NCBI GenBank assembly: GCA_030278955.1
Contig: JAOANR010000005.1
Location: 5,685,431 to 5,749,430, forward strand
Direction: 5' to 3'
DNA length: 64,000 nucleotides
Source of the DNA: Hygrophila difformis
Taxonomy: Eukaryota; Streptophyta; Magnoliopsida; Lamiales; Acanthaceae
The notes beneath the pieces are model-generated. The model made no database searches. It saw nothing but the letters and a program-made list of their open reading frames with translations, and was not told the DNA's origin. Positions 24,227 to 35,141 of the stretch are shown here, one piece after another. The first letter of the stretch is position 1. Every line of letters starts with the position of its first letter. A program made the translations under genes and the position numbers.

Positions 24227-25084
24227 TAAATAAATCATTTTTTTCTTTTTATTTTTGGACCCGCGCGGGGTCCGCGCGGGGTTTGGGGGTTTACCGCGCC
24301 GGGTCCGCGCGGCGCCCCCAGGGGCAGAAATAGGGCTCGCGCGGGGCGCGAGCCATTTCGCCCCTTTCCCATTCCGAAATTTCTCCCAACTTCCTCTCAA
24401 ATTCGTCCCCTCGTGCTCGGATTCTCCTAGTTCCGACTTCGATTTCTCTTTGTAAGGTATGTATCTTCTATTTTCACTTGTCAATTTCAAGTTTTATGCC
24501 TTGATTTGTTAGAATTTGGTTGAATTAAGGAATTAGGGTTTTGGCATGTAAATTGGGGTTTTGACATTTTCGGCTTAATTCTTGCGAATTAATGGTTGTA
24601 TGTAGTACTTTGGTGCCATTTCTATTGTTTAGGAAGTATTGGTATGTATATATGTGCTTAAGTTGTGGAATTTCTTGTTAGAACTTGGATTTTTAGGGGA
24701 ATTATGAAATTTTCGATTTTGTTGGTGTTATTGGTGTAAAAGTGGTTTCATTGGTGTTGTTTGTTGACACTTGTGATTATGATTTGTTGTTCAAGCAATT
24801 GTTTGGTTTTGTGGTTAGTTGCCATGTGTTTACAACATATTTTTGAACTTAATATATTGCGCACACAAGGTGTTCGACAGAATGCCACAATGGGTTTTTG
24901 AATTTGTTTGGGCACATTCCTTGGTTTGATTCTCTCTCCCAATATGTATTGGCAAACTATCGGGTCTAAATTCCTCCTAGATTTTCCCCGTTGGAACTTC
25001 ATATTTATGATGTCTTTATGTATTTTTGCTTGTGAATTGATGTGTTGAAAATTAGTCTTACCCTTGATATTGGGTGTTCGCAGG
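24227..25084 (+). promoter_or_regulatory. Putative promoter, 5' UTR and intron of the opposite-strand gene
   Basis: Upstream of the plus-strand ORF lies a TATA-like AAATAAATC (24229-24237) and a strongly CpG-rich block (24257-24360) with palindromic CCGCGCGGGGTCCGCGCGG. A leader with pyrimidine tracts leads to TGTAAG followed by GTATGT, a good 5' splice site (GT at 24457). Long T-rich, intron-like sequence follows and ends in TGTTCGCAG (AG at 25082-25083), two bases before the first ATG. A 5'-UTR intron of 627 bp is therefore likely. This is inference from splice consensus and needs RNA data. Confidence 0.55.
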
Positions 25085-26470
25085 ATGTTTCTTTTTCTGT
25101 GGTTTATCTTGGCGTTCCTTATGGTCCTTCCGGGGGCCAAGAGACGGGCTTCTCGACTTGATACTGCTGGCCCTAGCACTGCCGCTCCGGGGATGCCGGA
25201 TGATGATGATAGCGACGGCGATGACGGCAGTGAATCCGAGGAGGACGAGGAGCGAGAGCCGAGGCTCAGGGGCCTCCCTTACGAGGTACGTCCTCGCCGG
25301 CATGATCGGTTCCGTTTCCATACGATGGCCTCCCAGGACTTCTATTTCGACGAGCTTCGTCGGAAGAGGGCTTACGTTCCCGAGCGAGGCTTGTATCCCG
25401 ATCATATGGGCGATGACCGGATCAGTGCCGTGTTGGGGCATCTCCAGTGGACCGGTCTTGCACATCCTCCCGAGGGCGTTGCCTCCGGCTATCTAGCCAT
25501 GGAGGTTATCGCCAACATCAGTGGTCTTGGGGTAGACGACGACCTCTCTCGAGTCTGGGTTCGTGGTCGCTACTTAGACTTCAGTGCTCGGGCGATTAAC
25601 ACCTATTTCGGCCTTCCAGATGATGGCGCGTTCCGACCGCAGCCAGAGGGTCGGGTTTATGCCCCTGCCTGGGGTGTCTTGTGTACCGAGGTACCCCCGC
25701 GGACTGGGGAACCCCACGAGTTGCGACTGACCTCTTTGGATGCCCATTGGCGTGTACTTGCCCAGCTTTGGTTAGGACGCATCCGGCCGATCACCCGTAG
25801 TCATATCGTCATAGATCACGTCTTCGAGACTATCTGCTTTATCGCGCGGGGTGGCCGGGTAAATGTGGGCGCTTGCATTGCGGACAACCTGAGGGGTTTA
25901 CGACGGGGGCGAGGGAGTAGGGTGATTACTCACGCACACCTCATTTGTGGCTTGTGCGCTGCCCAGGGGATCCGCACGTCTCCCGAGACGGACCCCTATC
26001 CCTTAGCTCCAGGTGAGCACTACCGTGTTCCGTCTTATGCCGCCCGGCGCAGCACCTTGCGTCGTGGAGCGCCTCGGGCTATACTGCACCCGCATCCTGA
26101 GGATGGTGGTTTGATCTTAGTTGTTCCTCCTGAGCGACCACTTCCTCCTCCTGTGGTTCCACAGCAGGGTGTGGTTCCACCGCAGGGTCAGGACATGACG
26201 CAGATGCTCCAGATGATGCAGGAGATGCGCATCAGTATGGATGCCGGGTTTGCAGCTGGGCAGGCTCGCTATGATGCTTTGGATGTTAGGATGGATCACT
26301 ATCAGGATCGCTTTGACGCCTTGGATGCTAGGATGGATCTGTATCAGGATCGTATGGACACGCTCACTGTGAGACAGGCGGAGCAGCAGGCCACCTTGAC
26401 AGACATGTATGCCTACATGCGTCAGATGGATGACTACATGCGTCGCCGGTTCCCTCCTCCTGATCAGTGA
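25085..26470 (+). CDS. Plant transposon-associated protein (Athila/Tat ORF1-like), opposite strand to element B
   Basis: This is an intact 461-codon frame. I chose the ATG at 25085, just after the apparent splice acceptor; Met at 25118 (MVLPGAKRRA) is an alternative and would remove an odd hydrophobic N-terminus (MFLFLWFILAFL). After a low-complexity acidic segment (DDDDSDGDDG...SEEDEE) comes a domain with F.F..LRRKRAYVPERGL and VRGRYLDFSARAINTYFGLP. That pattern is typical of the uncharacterised 'putative plant transposon protein' family found in Athila/Tat-type elements. The C-terminus is proline-rich and then a repetitive coiled coil with three variants of YDALDVRMDHYQDR. Function is unknown. 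Base composition is far more GC-rich than the surroundings, and the gene faces the element's own transcription. Confidence 0.75.
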   Translation: MFLFLWFILAFLMVLPGAKRRASRLDTAGPSTAAPGMPDDDDSDGDDGSESEEDEEREPRLRGLPYEVRPRRHDRFRFHTMASQDFYFDELRRKRAYVPERGLYPDHMGDDRISAVLGHLQWTGLAHPPEGVASGYLAMEVIANISGLGVDDDLSRVWVRGRYLDFSARAINTYFGLPDDGAFRPQPEGRVYAPAWGVLCTEVPPRTGEPHELRLTSLDAHWRVLAQLWLGRIRPITRSHIVIDHVFETICFIARGGRVNVGACIADNLRGLRRGRGSRVITHAHLICGLCAAQGIRTSPETDPYPLAPGEHYRVPSYAARRSTLRRGAPRAILHPHPEDGGLILVVPPERPLPPPVVPQQGVVPPQGQDMTQMLQMMQEMRISMDAGFAAGQARYDALDVRMDHYQDRFDALDARMDLYQDRMDTLTVRQAEQQATLTDMYAYMRQMDDYMRRRFPPPDQ

Positions 26471-26774
26471 CCTTATGTTTCCCGTTTATGTTTTATCTAG
26501 ACTCGTGTTAGCAGCGGTTGTTTTAGTATTTCCTATTTGCGTTTTCAGTTAGACTTGGTTTGGTATTTATTTTAGGATGTTGTTCTGTGACGTTATTCTG
26601 ATTCCGTGCATGTCTCTGTTTGTACTGCATAGTTGATGCATCGTGTGTTTTTATGTTTTTTATAATTTCGGATTTAAATTTATCTTAATAGATAAATCTT
26701 GCATTTTTATTTCCTTAAAAGGAATTTCTAGTACAAGTGATAGGATATACCAAAATAGGATCCTCCTATCGTTT
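26471..26774. other. Untranslated stretch between the two convergent ORFs of element B
   Basis: T-rich sequence follows the stop of the plus-strand gene and probably serves as its 3' UTR. No clear AATAAA was found before 26690. Coding on the opposite strand ends at 26775. Confidence 0.5.
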
Positions 26775-27101
26775 CTAGGCGTCCTCCGGCACAGTGGTAG
26801 GATCCTCTTCCGGATCTTCCTCCACTGGACTTGACGGTAGTAGGTCATCGAAAATGCGGTTCAAGTCATCCCCATGAGCATCAACAAGCTCCTTCAAACA
26901 TAGATTTTGTGTAGTAAGGGTTTGGATTTGGTCTTCGAGCTGGTTTATGCGGTGGTGGTCCGCCTCTCTTAAGTTTCCCATATGGTGCAGATTTGCTTCC
27001 AATTGGGCCATACGATGTTCCATTTGTTGTATGGTTTGTTGGGAATCAAAGTGAGCGTTCATCATTTTGATCATTAAGTTCATCATGTCTTGGTTAGCCA
27101 T
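26775..27101 (-). CDS. Small coiled-coil ORF in the gag position of element B
   Basis: The 108-aa frame (MANQDMMNLM...) has heptad-like hydrophobic spacing through QQTIQQMEHRMAQLEANLHH and HHRINQLEDQIQTLTTQN, then an acidic end (PVEEDPEEDP). Its ATG lies 517 bp from the LTR. In element C, gag starts 502 bp from the LTR, so this ORF takes the same place, but it has no gag core or zinc knuckle. It could be the rewritten N-terminus of gag or a separate small protein that interacts with gag from a helper. Coding is plausible but unproven. Confidence 0.5.
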   Translation of the reverse strand: MANQDMMNLMIKMMNAHFDSQQTIQQMEHRMAQLEANLHHMGNLREADHHRINQLEDQIQTLTTQNLCLKELVDAHGDDLNRIFDDLLPSSPVEEDPEEDPTTVPEDA

Positions 27102-27602
27102 CTAGCGCAAGAAAAGATCTAGGTTACAACATAACGCTTCTAGGTTCTCTAAGGTATAGAAATGCAATATGCACATGTAGTGATGATCCCCCCCGAAAAA
27201 ATTTTATGCATATATTTATTTATCCATGGGTTTTAAAAGTAAATTTATTCCATGGATAGATTAAAATAAGGATAAAAGATTTGGGCCACTATATTGGGCC
27301 GAAAGAAATAATGTATTTGGGCTTTAAATAAAAACAAGACTATTGGGCCAAGAAAATTTCTTGGGCCTCAAAAAAAAAATTTTGGGCTAAAAATTTAGGC
27401 TTTAACTTCAAAATAATAATTGGGATCTTTAAAATATATTACTAGTTTAGAAATGATAACTTTAAAAATAATAATACTTGAAAATAATAGTTTTAAAAAT
27501 ATTCCGAACTCTTTAAAATAGTAGTTTTAAAATAGTCTGGTCTCTGATACCACTTTGGTATCAGATATTTTCTTTAAAATAAATAGCTTTAAAATAGGCT
27601 GG
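27102..27602 (-). other. Leader of element B
   Basis: AT-rich leader with repeated TTGGGCC / TTGGGCT words (27285-27400). The reverse complement of the same word series occurs in the leader of element C (43400-43560). A palindrome with arms TCTGATACCA (27543-27552) and TGGTATCAGA (27556-27565) duplicates primer-site sequence about 50 bp from the true primer site. Confidence 0.7.
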
Positions 27603-27614
27603 GCTCTGATACCA
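27603..27614 (-). other. Primer binding site, tRNA-iMet, element B
   Basis: The minus strand reads TGGTATCAGAGC three bases inside the 5' (right) LTR, complementary to the initiator methionine tRNA 3' end. Confidence 0.93.
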
Positions 27615-27617
27615 TTC

Positions 27618-30600
27618 TGTAACACCCCGGATTTGATAACCCAGGCCGGGATGCCACCGCCACACCTCTCTAGCAAGACACGGTTTCTCCGAGCTTACTA
27701 TAGAGATGTAAGGCTATGGTTTTTCAGGATTTAAAATATTCAAGTAGCCCATTCATAGATAATTTAAAAATACTACATCAGAGTTGCAGCGAGAATATAT
27801 AAAATAGCAGCGGAAGTAAAGTGTATGCAGCGGAATTCGAAATATAGGGCCGACATGGCCAAACCACGGGTTAAACAGACCCGTTCATGCAAGTCATGTA
27901 AAATAAATAATTAAGTGTCCAAATGATCCCCCAATGAATGATCATGCTTCGTACTCTGTAACAGAAAAAAAATGAACAACGGTTTTTATCAGTATTATAA
28001 AATACTGAGTAAGTTAATCCTTACATGACAATAAAGGGGTTAGATTTTTAGTAATTAAGTTAAAACTCTTTGCCATGCATAAAAACACTTTTTAAAAAGA
28101 ATGCGAAGATAATGCATACTTTAAAGGCACATTTAAATTTCGTAATTTAAAACTTAAGCATGGGCAATTATTTAAGACATGATTTAAAAACATGATTAAT
28201 GCCGTAAGTATGTAAATAAAAACTTGAGCTTTAAAAATTTTCACCGATACGCCACCATCAAAACGATATTTAAATTTAGCCGACAATTCGGCGGCCGCAG
28301 CCAATTTCATAAAATCTGAGCTTTTTAATATATTTCCCGTTACGCCATTATCTCAACAATATATAGCCGGTGATCCGGCGGCCTCAGCCAATTTCATAAG
28401 TATCATATCATCTAGCCGGTGATTCGGCGGCCGCAGCCGATACGCCATACCCAGTACCACTCCGTCGAGCCTCGAGTAACCCATACGGATACACTCGAGA
28501 GGGTAGGCAGTTGGTCTCTTGTGACCAAATACGCCATATCCAGTACCGCTCCGTCGAGCCTCGAGTAACCCATACGGATACACTCGAGAGGATAGGCCAA
28601 AATAATGACGGCAGATATCAATAGTAACAGTTAGCCGGTGATCCGGCAGCCTCAGCCAATTTCATAAGTAACATCTCATCTAGCCGGTGATCCGGCGGCC
28701 GCAGCCTATACGCCATACCCAGTACCACTCCGTCGAGCCTCGAGTAACCCATACGGATACACTCGAGAGGGTAGGCAGTTGGTCTCTTGTGACCAAATAT
28801 GCCATATCCAGTACCGCTCCGTCGAGCCTCGAGTAACCCATACGGATACACCCGAGAGGATAGGCAATATATAAGATGCCGTTTTGTTGATTTTTCGCGC
28901 GTGATAGTCATAGCCGTTTTGGCACAAATTGCACAATTAGGAGGGCACCCTGCAGAGCACTCACCCCCTAAATTTTATGTAACCGATATCGTTTCAACTT
29001 TAGTATAACGGGATTTTCAAAAATATAGCTTTATCGTATCACAAGATTTCGATCGTTGTTAAAAGATTTCAAAAATCGATCGATATCACAGTTTACGCCT
29101 TTTCAGTTTAAAAATCCATTTCTTAGGCGATTGATCTGAAATTTTCACAGTAGCTCAAAAACATCTCAATGAACAACTTTCATGTTTTGAGTTTTTAGTA
29201 AAAACGATGGGAAGCATGTCAAAAATCAAGTTTTCTACTCAAATAGTATGCTGTCAGGATTCAGGTTTGACACATCTCAAAGATTTGACTTTTTAACATA
29301 TCAAATGAGCTTCAAAAATTCTGAAATTTGGTATGCACATACTAGACATGTTTATATGCAACTTTTGTTTAGAACTCAAGGATTGGATCGGACTAGAAAT
29401 GATAGAAATAAGCTCATCAAGTTCGGTTAAGAAATCTGTGAACCTTTGAAAATTCTTTAAAACGCAGAATATGTCCGATTCGGTTTGGGGTTTCAAAACT
29501 TGATGAAAATGCATGAAATTTTACAGAGGTATTCAAGACTCATAGATCTATAACTTTTGTTTAGATCATGAAGATTGGTTCGGACTAGAAATGATAGAAA
29601 TATGCTCATCAAGTTCGGTTAAGAAATCTGTAAATTTTTGAAAGTTCTTAAAAACGCAGAATATGTCCGACTTGATTTGGGGTATCAAAACTTGATGAAA
29701 AATTCTGAAATTTTTACACAACATAGCTGAAGATCTTAGGATCAAAATCTTAGTTTTGAGTTTTCAGGTTTGAACGCTCGAAGTAAGAGTTTTGTTCGGA
29801 TTTCAGAAAATACGTAGATTGGGGTTTTTAGGTTCGATTTTAACGTTTCGTTTAAGATTCAATGTTTCGGATGTCATCAAACCACCCGTATTGATATGTA
29901 AGTTATCAACTTACCGTGAGTGAGTTCCTTGAACGTTCTAAGGTTGATCGATTTGTCCAAAATCGCCACGAACGAATCTACGCAACACGTTCTTCTTCTC
30001 CTTTGGCTACGAACGTGTTTGCAAGTAAAGATCCGTAAGTTAGAAGGTTGATTATGATCTTAAAACAATAAGGAAACTTGATTGACACCTTACCAACAAC
30101 CCAATGTCTGCAAATCCTTGATCTCTTCACTACCTTGATAGGATTTGGTTGCCGGAAAGTTCGCCGGAAGTTCGCCGGAAGGTGTTTGGCTTAGAGAGAG
30201 TTTTTGGAGAGTTTGGGAGTGAATGGTTGATTGGAATGGCTGAAAATGGAGTTATGATTGATTACATAACGTCCAAAGATGTTCCCTCCCGTGATAGATC
30301 GAGATTCCTCACTTGGGGTCAAGGAATATGGCAAGAAAGTCGCCAAAACGCGACAAAGGTTGCTGTCAGGCCTCCCACGCGGGGTTGGCGCGCGAATCAG
30401 CCAAAAGCCGCGCCGGGTGCGCGCCACCGAACGCGTTGTCGCGACTTTTCGACCCACGCGGGGTTGGCGCGGGAATCCCCCCTTTCCCGCGCGGACAGCG
30501 CGCCAAACACGCCTGGACTTCGGTCCGGGCGGGGTCGTGCGATCCGTCGTGCTTTTCCTCCTCTCCTTCAGACTTCTGTCCTCCTACGTTTTCGGGCTCG

Positions 30601-31015
30601 ATTTTTCGGGTCATTCTCGGGTCATAAATTCTTATCTTAAGTTTATCTCGACTCAAATGAACTTCATGTTAAAATCTTAAATCCGTCGGTCTCGGTTTCG
30701 TCGGCTTTCAATTCGTCGTCTTTTGATTCCCGTGTAATAACTTGTATCCTTACATTTCTTTCGGCTTCACGGGTTCTTGGAATTAAAATTCTTTTCCTTT
30801 ATGAATTTAATTCCAATTATTTTTACTCAATTCATGGAATGTCTTCGGGCTTCCTTTCCCTCTTTTATTCCATTTTGAATTTAAATCTATCGGCGTTTTA
30901 TTTCCGAGCAATAATTTATTGTGATAAATTATTTTCTTCTTCTCGGAAATATTTCAACATTGATCGGAATAAATTTTTATTCCCTTGGATGTTGATAAAA
31001 ATCTGGGGTGTTACA
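27618..31015 (-). repeat. Element B 5' LTR (right, 3398 bp)
   Basis: It is the same length as the left LTR, with an offset of exactly 7609 bp and two substitutions (28648 and 30423 on this copy's coordinates). In element sense it begins TGTAACACCCCAGATTTTTA, homologous over several hundred bases to the LTR start of element C. Confidence 0.95.
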
Positions 31016-31144
31016 ACAAATGTTTTGTATGTGATGAGTTTTATTTTTATTTTTAACAACTCAAACATGATTAAATACCCATCACGCAGCTCATTAACAT
31101 CCAACACACATACCTTGGGTCAGTATGCCAAAACCTACTGAATG

Positions 31145-32019
31145 TAGGGTTGAAAGCGGACAGATAATTCCCGACAGATACAATGCCGTATCCGATAATA
31201 TTCGAATCCAAATTCACATTTTTATATCCAGTGGATATTTGGCCGATACGGGACCGGATATGGGATTGTAAATATATCCACCGGTATCCGAAAAAATTCG
31301 AATATCATTCGGATATTATCCGTATTTTCTATCCGAATATCTAGAAATTTATATATATTTATATATGTATATTATAATATATTATATTAACTATAAAATG
31401 GGGATGGGGACTTACCTTAGCGGTCAAGTCCCCCGTCTCCCAATCATAGGTTGGGGGTTCGATCCCCACCCGGCCCTCTATCCCTCCCCTTTATCCCCCT
31501 TTGTAATTTGTGTGGTTTGGGCTCCCACACATCTTTGCCGACACATGAGTGTCACTGTTTACCAAAAAAAATATTAACTATAAAATAAATAAGTAATATA
31601 TTTATAAATATAATCAAAAACCTGAATGTCATATGAAATTAACTAAATCAAATCATATTAATCAACTCGACTATATCATAAGGTTCTTTGCATCTAAATT
31701 GTAGTACGTAACATTTTGTAGTGATGCTATTTGGATGTCTTGAACGAAATAACTGATGATCTTAGAAAATTTAAAAACCCAGTTTAGCTTACATAGTATA
31801 TTTCCAATTTCTCTTAAAAAATTTCTTAAAAAAATAGTTTTAAAAATTATAAGATTATCGGAGTTAAAATTCGAATCCGTCTCATATCCGTATTCCGAAG
31901 TATTCGAATTCATATATGTATCCGGCATATTCGTATTCAATTTCGTATTCAATAAAAAAATATGGGATAGGATACGATATGAGTACTATCCGCCCATATC
32001 TGTCCCGTTTTCACCCCTA
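31145..32019. mobile_element. hAT-like MITE (875 bp) carrying a SINE
   Basis: It begins TAGGGTTGAAAGCGGACAG and ends CTGTCCCGTTTTCACCCCTA, imperfect inverted repeats of the Ac-type TAGGG.TGAAAACGG form. The flanks are ACTGAATG (31137-31144) and ACTGGATG (32020-32027), an 8-bp duplication with one mismatch. The interior is rich in TATCCG / CGGATA words on both arms. A SINE at 31400-31570 is nested inside. The element separates the P450 promoter from its upstream spacer. Confidence 0.88.
31400..31570 (+). mobile_element. tRNA-derived SINE (171 bp)
   Basis: The 5' part has a tRNA-like structure with an A-box-like TTAGCGGTCAAG and a consensus B box GGTTCGATCCCC (RNA polymerase III internal promoter). 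A unique 3' part (ATCCCCCTTTGTAATTTGTG) and a short A-rich tail follow. Perfect 16-bp target duplications ATATTAACTATAAAAT flank it at 31384-31399 and 31571-31586. It was inserted by a LINE machinery and is not a functional tRNA gene. Confidence 0.92.
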
Positions 32020-32027
32020 ACTGGATG

Positions 32028-32923
32028 CCACCCATTCAACACCCTATCCAAACATCATTTGGACACCGCAAGATTTAATTCATTGAAAATGATAAAAAGA
32101 AAAAAGAATAATACAGCGAGATTTTATAGGTAACCTTCACACCTAATCTTTATATATTGAATATGATCAAAATAAATATTTTGTAATCAATAAATTCTAT
32201 ATAAAATAACTGATCAAAACGATTTATTAATTGCAACAATATCATTATCACAAAATTCATTGATCACATTTATCACATAAAAATATATGCCGAATGTTAC
32301 AAGATGGGGCCGCCACATTTTCTTGCTCAAAAATAGTTCATTGTCTAGTTGTACTGAAGAGATTGGGGTTCATAGTTCATTGCGTGCATGTGGATGCACA
32401 TGTAGGCACCTTATGTGTAACATGAGAGTTGTATTGTATAATGGATGGAATTATTTGTTTTCTGTGATGGAAGAATATGTAATGAGACAGAGATTTTTTG
32501 TAATGTCTGCACATGCATACATACTCTTGAAGGTGTTATACCAAATTATGCATAATTTGCATACATACTCTTGAAGGAGTTATACCGGATTATGGATAAT
32601 TTATACTATGTTGGTATTTACACCTAACCTCTGACATTCAGAGTAGCAATTATGTGTGTTTTTAAAATAAAATTAGTTGACAATTGGATTTTTGCTACAT
32701 TAAAACTGAGAAGGAAAGCAAAAATGAAGCATGGAATATATTATTTATTTATACAATAATTATAACTTGTTCCCTAAGGCAAAACCTCAACAATTTTTGC
32801 CTCATCTGTATATTGTTATATAAACATATCGAAAAAAAACATATGTGGTTGTCATAACACTACATCACAAGAATCATTAGCCTCTCCAAATCTTCCAACC
32901 TTAACTTCACAACAATTCTCAAA
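32028..32923 (+). promoter_or_regulatory. Upstream region and core promoter of the P450 gene
   Basis: A TATA box TATATAAA is at 32817-32824, ~100 bp before the ATG. A perfectly spaced 44-bp tandem duplication (32515-32558, 32559-32602, with GCATACATACTCTTGAAGG) lies further upstream. Much of this region (GTAACCTTCACACC, ATATTGAATATGATC, ACAAGATGGGGCCGCC, TTCTTGCTCAAAAATAG) is conserved in the third locus copy at 56880-59106, where the coding region is missing. Confidence 0.75.
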
Positions 32924-35141
32924 ATGGGTTTCCTTTTCTACGCCTTTCTTTTCTTGGTGACAATTTACAGTCCCCTCCTCGCAGCCTTTCTAGTCATAAT
33001 CTTACAAACCTTCGTGGGGAAATCCATCAGAGACTCGAGCTACGCGCCTGTGATAGGGACCGTGTTCGGCCAACTCTTCTCCTACAATACACTGTATGAT
33101 CAACAAACAGCCAAGGCCAAAAAATACAAAACCGCAAGGCTTCTTGCACCGGGCCACAGTCAAGTATACACCACGGATCCGCAGAATATCGAACATTTTT
33201 TGAAGACCAAGTTCAGTAACTATTCCAAGGGAGGGTTCAATAAGGCGATATGGGAAGACTTGTTCGGAGAGGGGATTTTTAATGTTGATGGTGAAAAGTG
33301 GAAGCACCAGAGGAAACTGGCGAGCCACGAGTTTTCGACTAGGGTTTTGAGGGACTTCAGCTGCTCTGTGTTCAGGAAGAATGCTGTCAAGCTAGTTGGA
33401 ATGGTTCAAGAGTTGTCTGAACAGAGGCAAGGCTTTGATGTTCAGGTAATAAAATTATGTGGCATGTATAATCATTTGGAAACATAAACATCATTACAAA
33501 TAAGTAATATGTACTAGCTAGTGCTTATTGACTTATTGTTAGAGCTATATTCAAAGCTATATATATATTCTAATGTATAATTCTAGTACTAGCCTAACTT
33601 TATTGTGTATGGCAATTATTTAAACCAGGCTTTGCTAATGAGATATAGTTTGGATTCCATGTTCAACGTTGGGTTTGGAGTGGATTTAAATTGTTTGGAA
33701 GGCAAAAATGAAAGGGGCCTTGAATTCATCAAGTCCGTTGATGAATCCAATGAAATAATTTCTGGGCGATATATTGATCCATTGTGGAAGATTAAGCGAT
33801 ACTGTAACATCGGTGGTGAAAAGACATTGAAGAAAAACATCAAATTCATTCATGGTTTTGCCAATGATGTCATCCAAACCAAAAGGCAACAAATGGACAA
33901 GGAAGACTATTATGTGAGTATATTGATCCATTGGGTAATTTTTAATACGGAGTATTTTTATTTGTTCAATTTCCAGATTTTGGACTTTAATTCAAAGGGT
34001 ATTCATCATTCAAAATATGGCTTAAGTTGTAATACAATGTTGTGTATAGTTATAGATTTGCAATTCTTGCCAAATTTGAATGTTATACGTTAAAATTTGG
34101 CATGTCCGAAGAACGACAAAGAGGACATTCTTTCAAGATTTCTTTTGGAAAGCAAGAAGGATCCAGAAACGATGACGGATGAATACTTGAGGGACATCAT
34201 TTTGAACTTCATGGTTGCCGGGAAAGACACCACCGCGACCGCACTTTCTTGGTTTATCTACATGCTTTGCAAGAACCCATCGATTCAAGAAAAAATTGCA
34301 CAAGAGATCAGACAAGTCATCAACGTAGACAATAATGACATCCACAACTTTGTCGAAACCATCACCGAGAAAGCACTTGAGGAGATGCATTTTCTTCATG
34401 CTGCCCTAACCGAAACCCTAAGGCTATATCCCGTCGTTCCCTTGGTATGTACGTTGGTCATAACATATCACTAATATATCATTCAGCTTTCATTTCTATA
34501 CTTCTTTTTTTTTTTTTTTTTTAATTTTTGTTCGTATTCAAAAACCCTCCTATGGTTTCTCAAGCAAACACTTGCATATGTCTATATTAATGTCTAAATT
34601 AGGATGGCAAGGTTGCTGAAGTGGATGATACTCTCCCCGATGGCTACAAGATAAAGAAGGGAGACCTTATAGTGTACATGGCGTACGCAATGGGGCGAAT
34701 GCCATACATATGGGGCGACGATGCTGAGGAATTCAAGCCTGAAAGATGGCTCAAGAATGAGGTTTTCCAGCCCGAATCTCCATTCAAGTTCATTGCGTTC
34801 AATGTAAGTTCATATGAGTAACAAGCTCATCACTTTATTATGATGTTTTACGAAGTGTGAGTTTACATTTAATATGTAGTGAAAATGAAGAAGAGTATGT
34901 ACAAGATTGATAGTAGACTGACCTTATTTGTATGATATTTTGGCAGGCTGGGCCAAGGATTTGTTTGGGGAAAGATTTTGCTTACAGACAAATGAAGATA
35001 GTGTCAGCAGCATTGGTGCAATTCTTCAGATTCAGACTGTGTGATGACACAAAGAATGTGACATACAAAACAATGCTTACACTTTATATCGATGGAGGGC
35101 TTCATGTTACTGCAATTCCCAGATCAACACAAGCTTCTTGA
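32924..35141 (+). CDS. Cytochrome P450, CYP704 family (CYP704C-like), five exons
   Basis: Exons by GT-AG sites: 32924-33445, 33629-33913, 34112-34444, 34603-34803 and 34947-35141. All joints are in phase 0 and give 511 aa, the usual length. An N-terminal membrane anchor (residues ~5-28) places it on the endoplasmic reticulum. Visible motifs are the I-helix AGKDTT (305-310), ExxR as ETLR (370-373), PERW (426-429) and the heme loop FNAGPRICLG (446-455) with ligand Cys453. Overall wording (GFGVDLNCLEG, AYAMGRMPYIWG, GKDFAYRQMK) matches the CYP86-clan family CYP704, whose members hydroxylate fatty acids; CYP704B acts in pollen-wall sporopollenin, while C-type substrates are less known. The acceptor of exon 3 (CCGAAG/AAC) is the least certain joint. 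No disabling change was seen. Confidence 0.93.

Larger units (their letters stand above)
20009..31015 (-). mobile_element. Element B: non-autonomous Gypsy-type LTR element with opposite-strand gene
   Basis: This 11.0 kb element has LTRs of 3398 bp each, TG...CA ends and a perfect TSD ACAAA (20004-20008, 31016-31020). The primer site on the minus strand sets its orientation. The 4.2 kb interior lacks protease, RT and RNase H. It holds, in element order, a 108-aa coiled-coil ORF, a large gene on the other strand, an integrase-tail/chromodomain remnant and a doubled polypurine tract. LTR starts and primer region are homologous to element C, so both belong to one family of chromovirus-derived non-autonomous elements. 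Only two LTR differences were seen, so insertion was very recent. Confidence 0.93.

Noticed and set aside
25064..25084. Start of the opposite-strand gene at 25064
   Set aside because: That codon is TTG and lies before the likely splice acceptor. The first ATG is at 25085.
31404..31475. Possible tRNA gene
   Set aside because: The B box is good, but the segment is part of a SINE with poly-A tail and 16-bp TSD and lacks a convincing cloverleaf.
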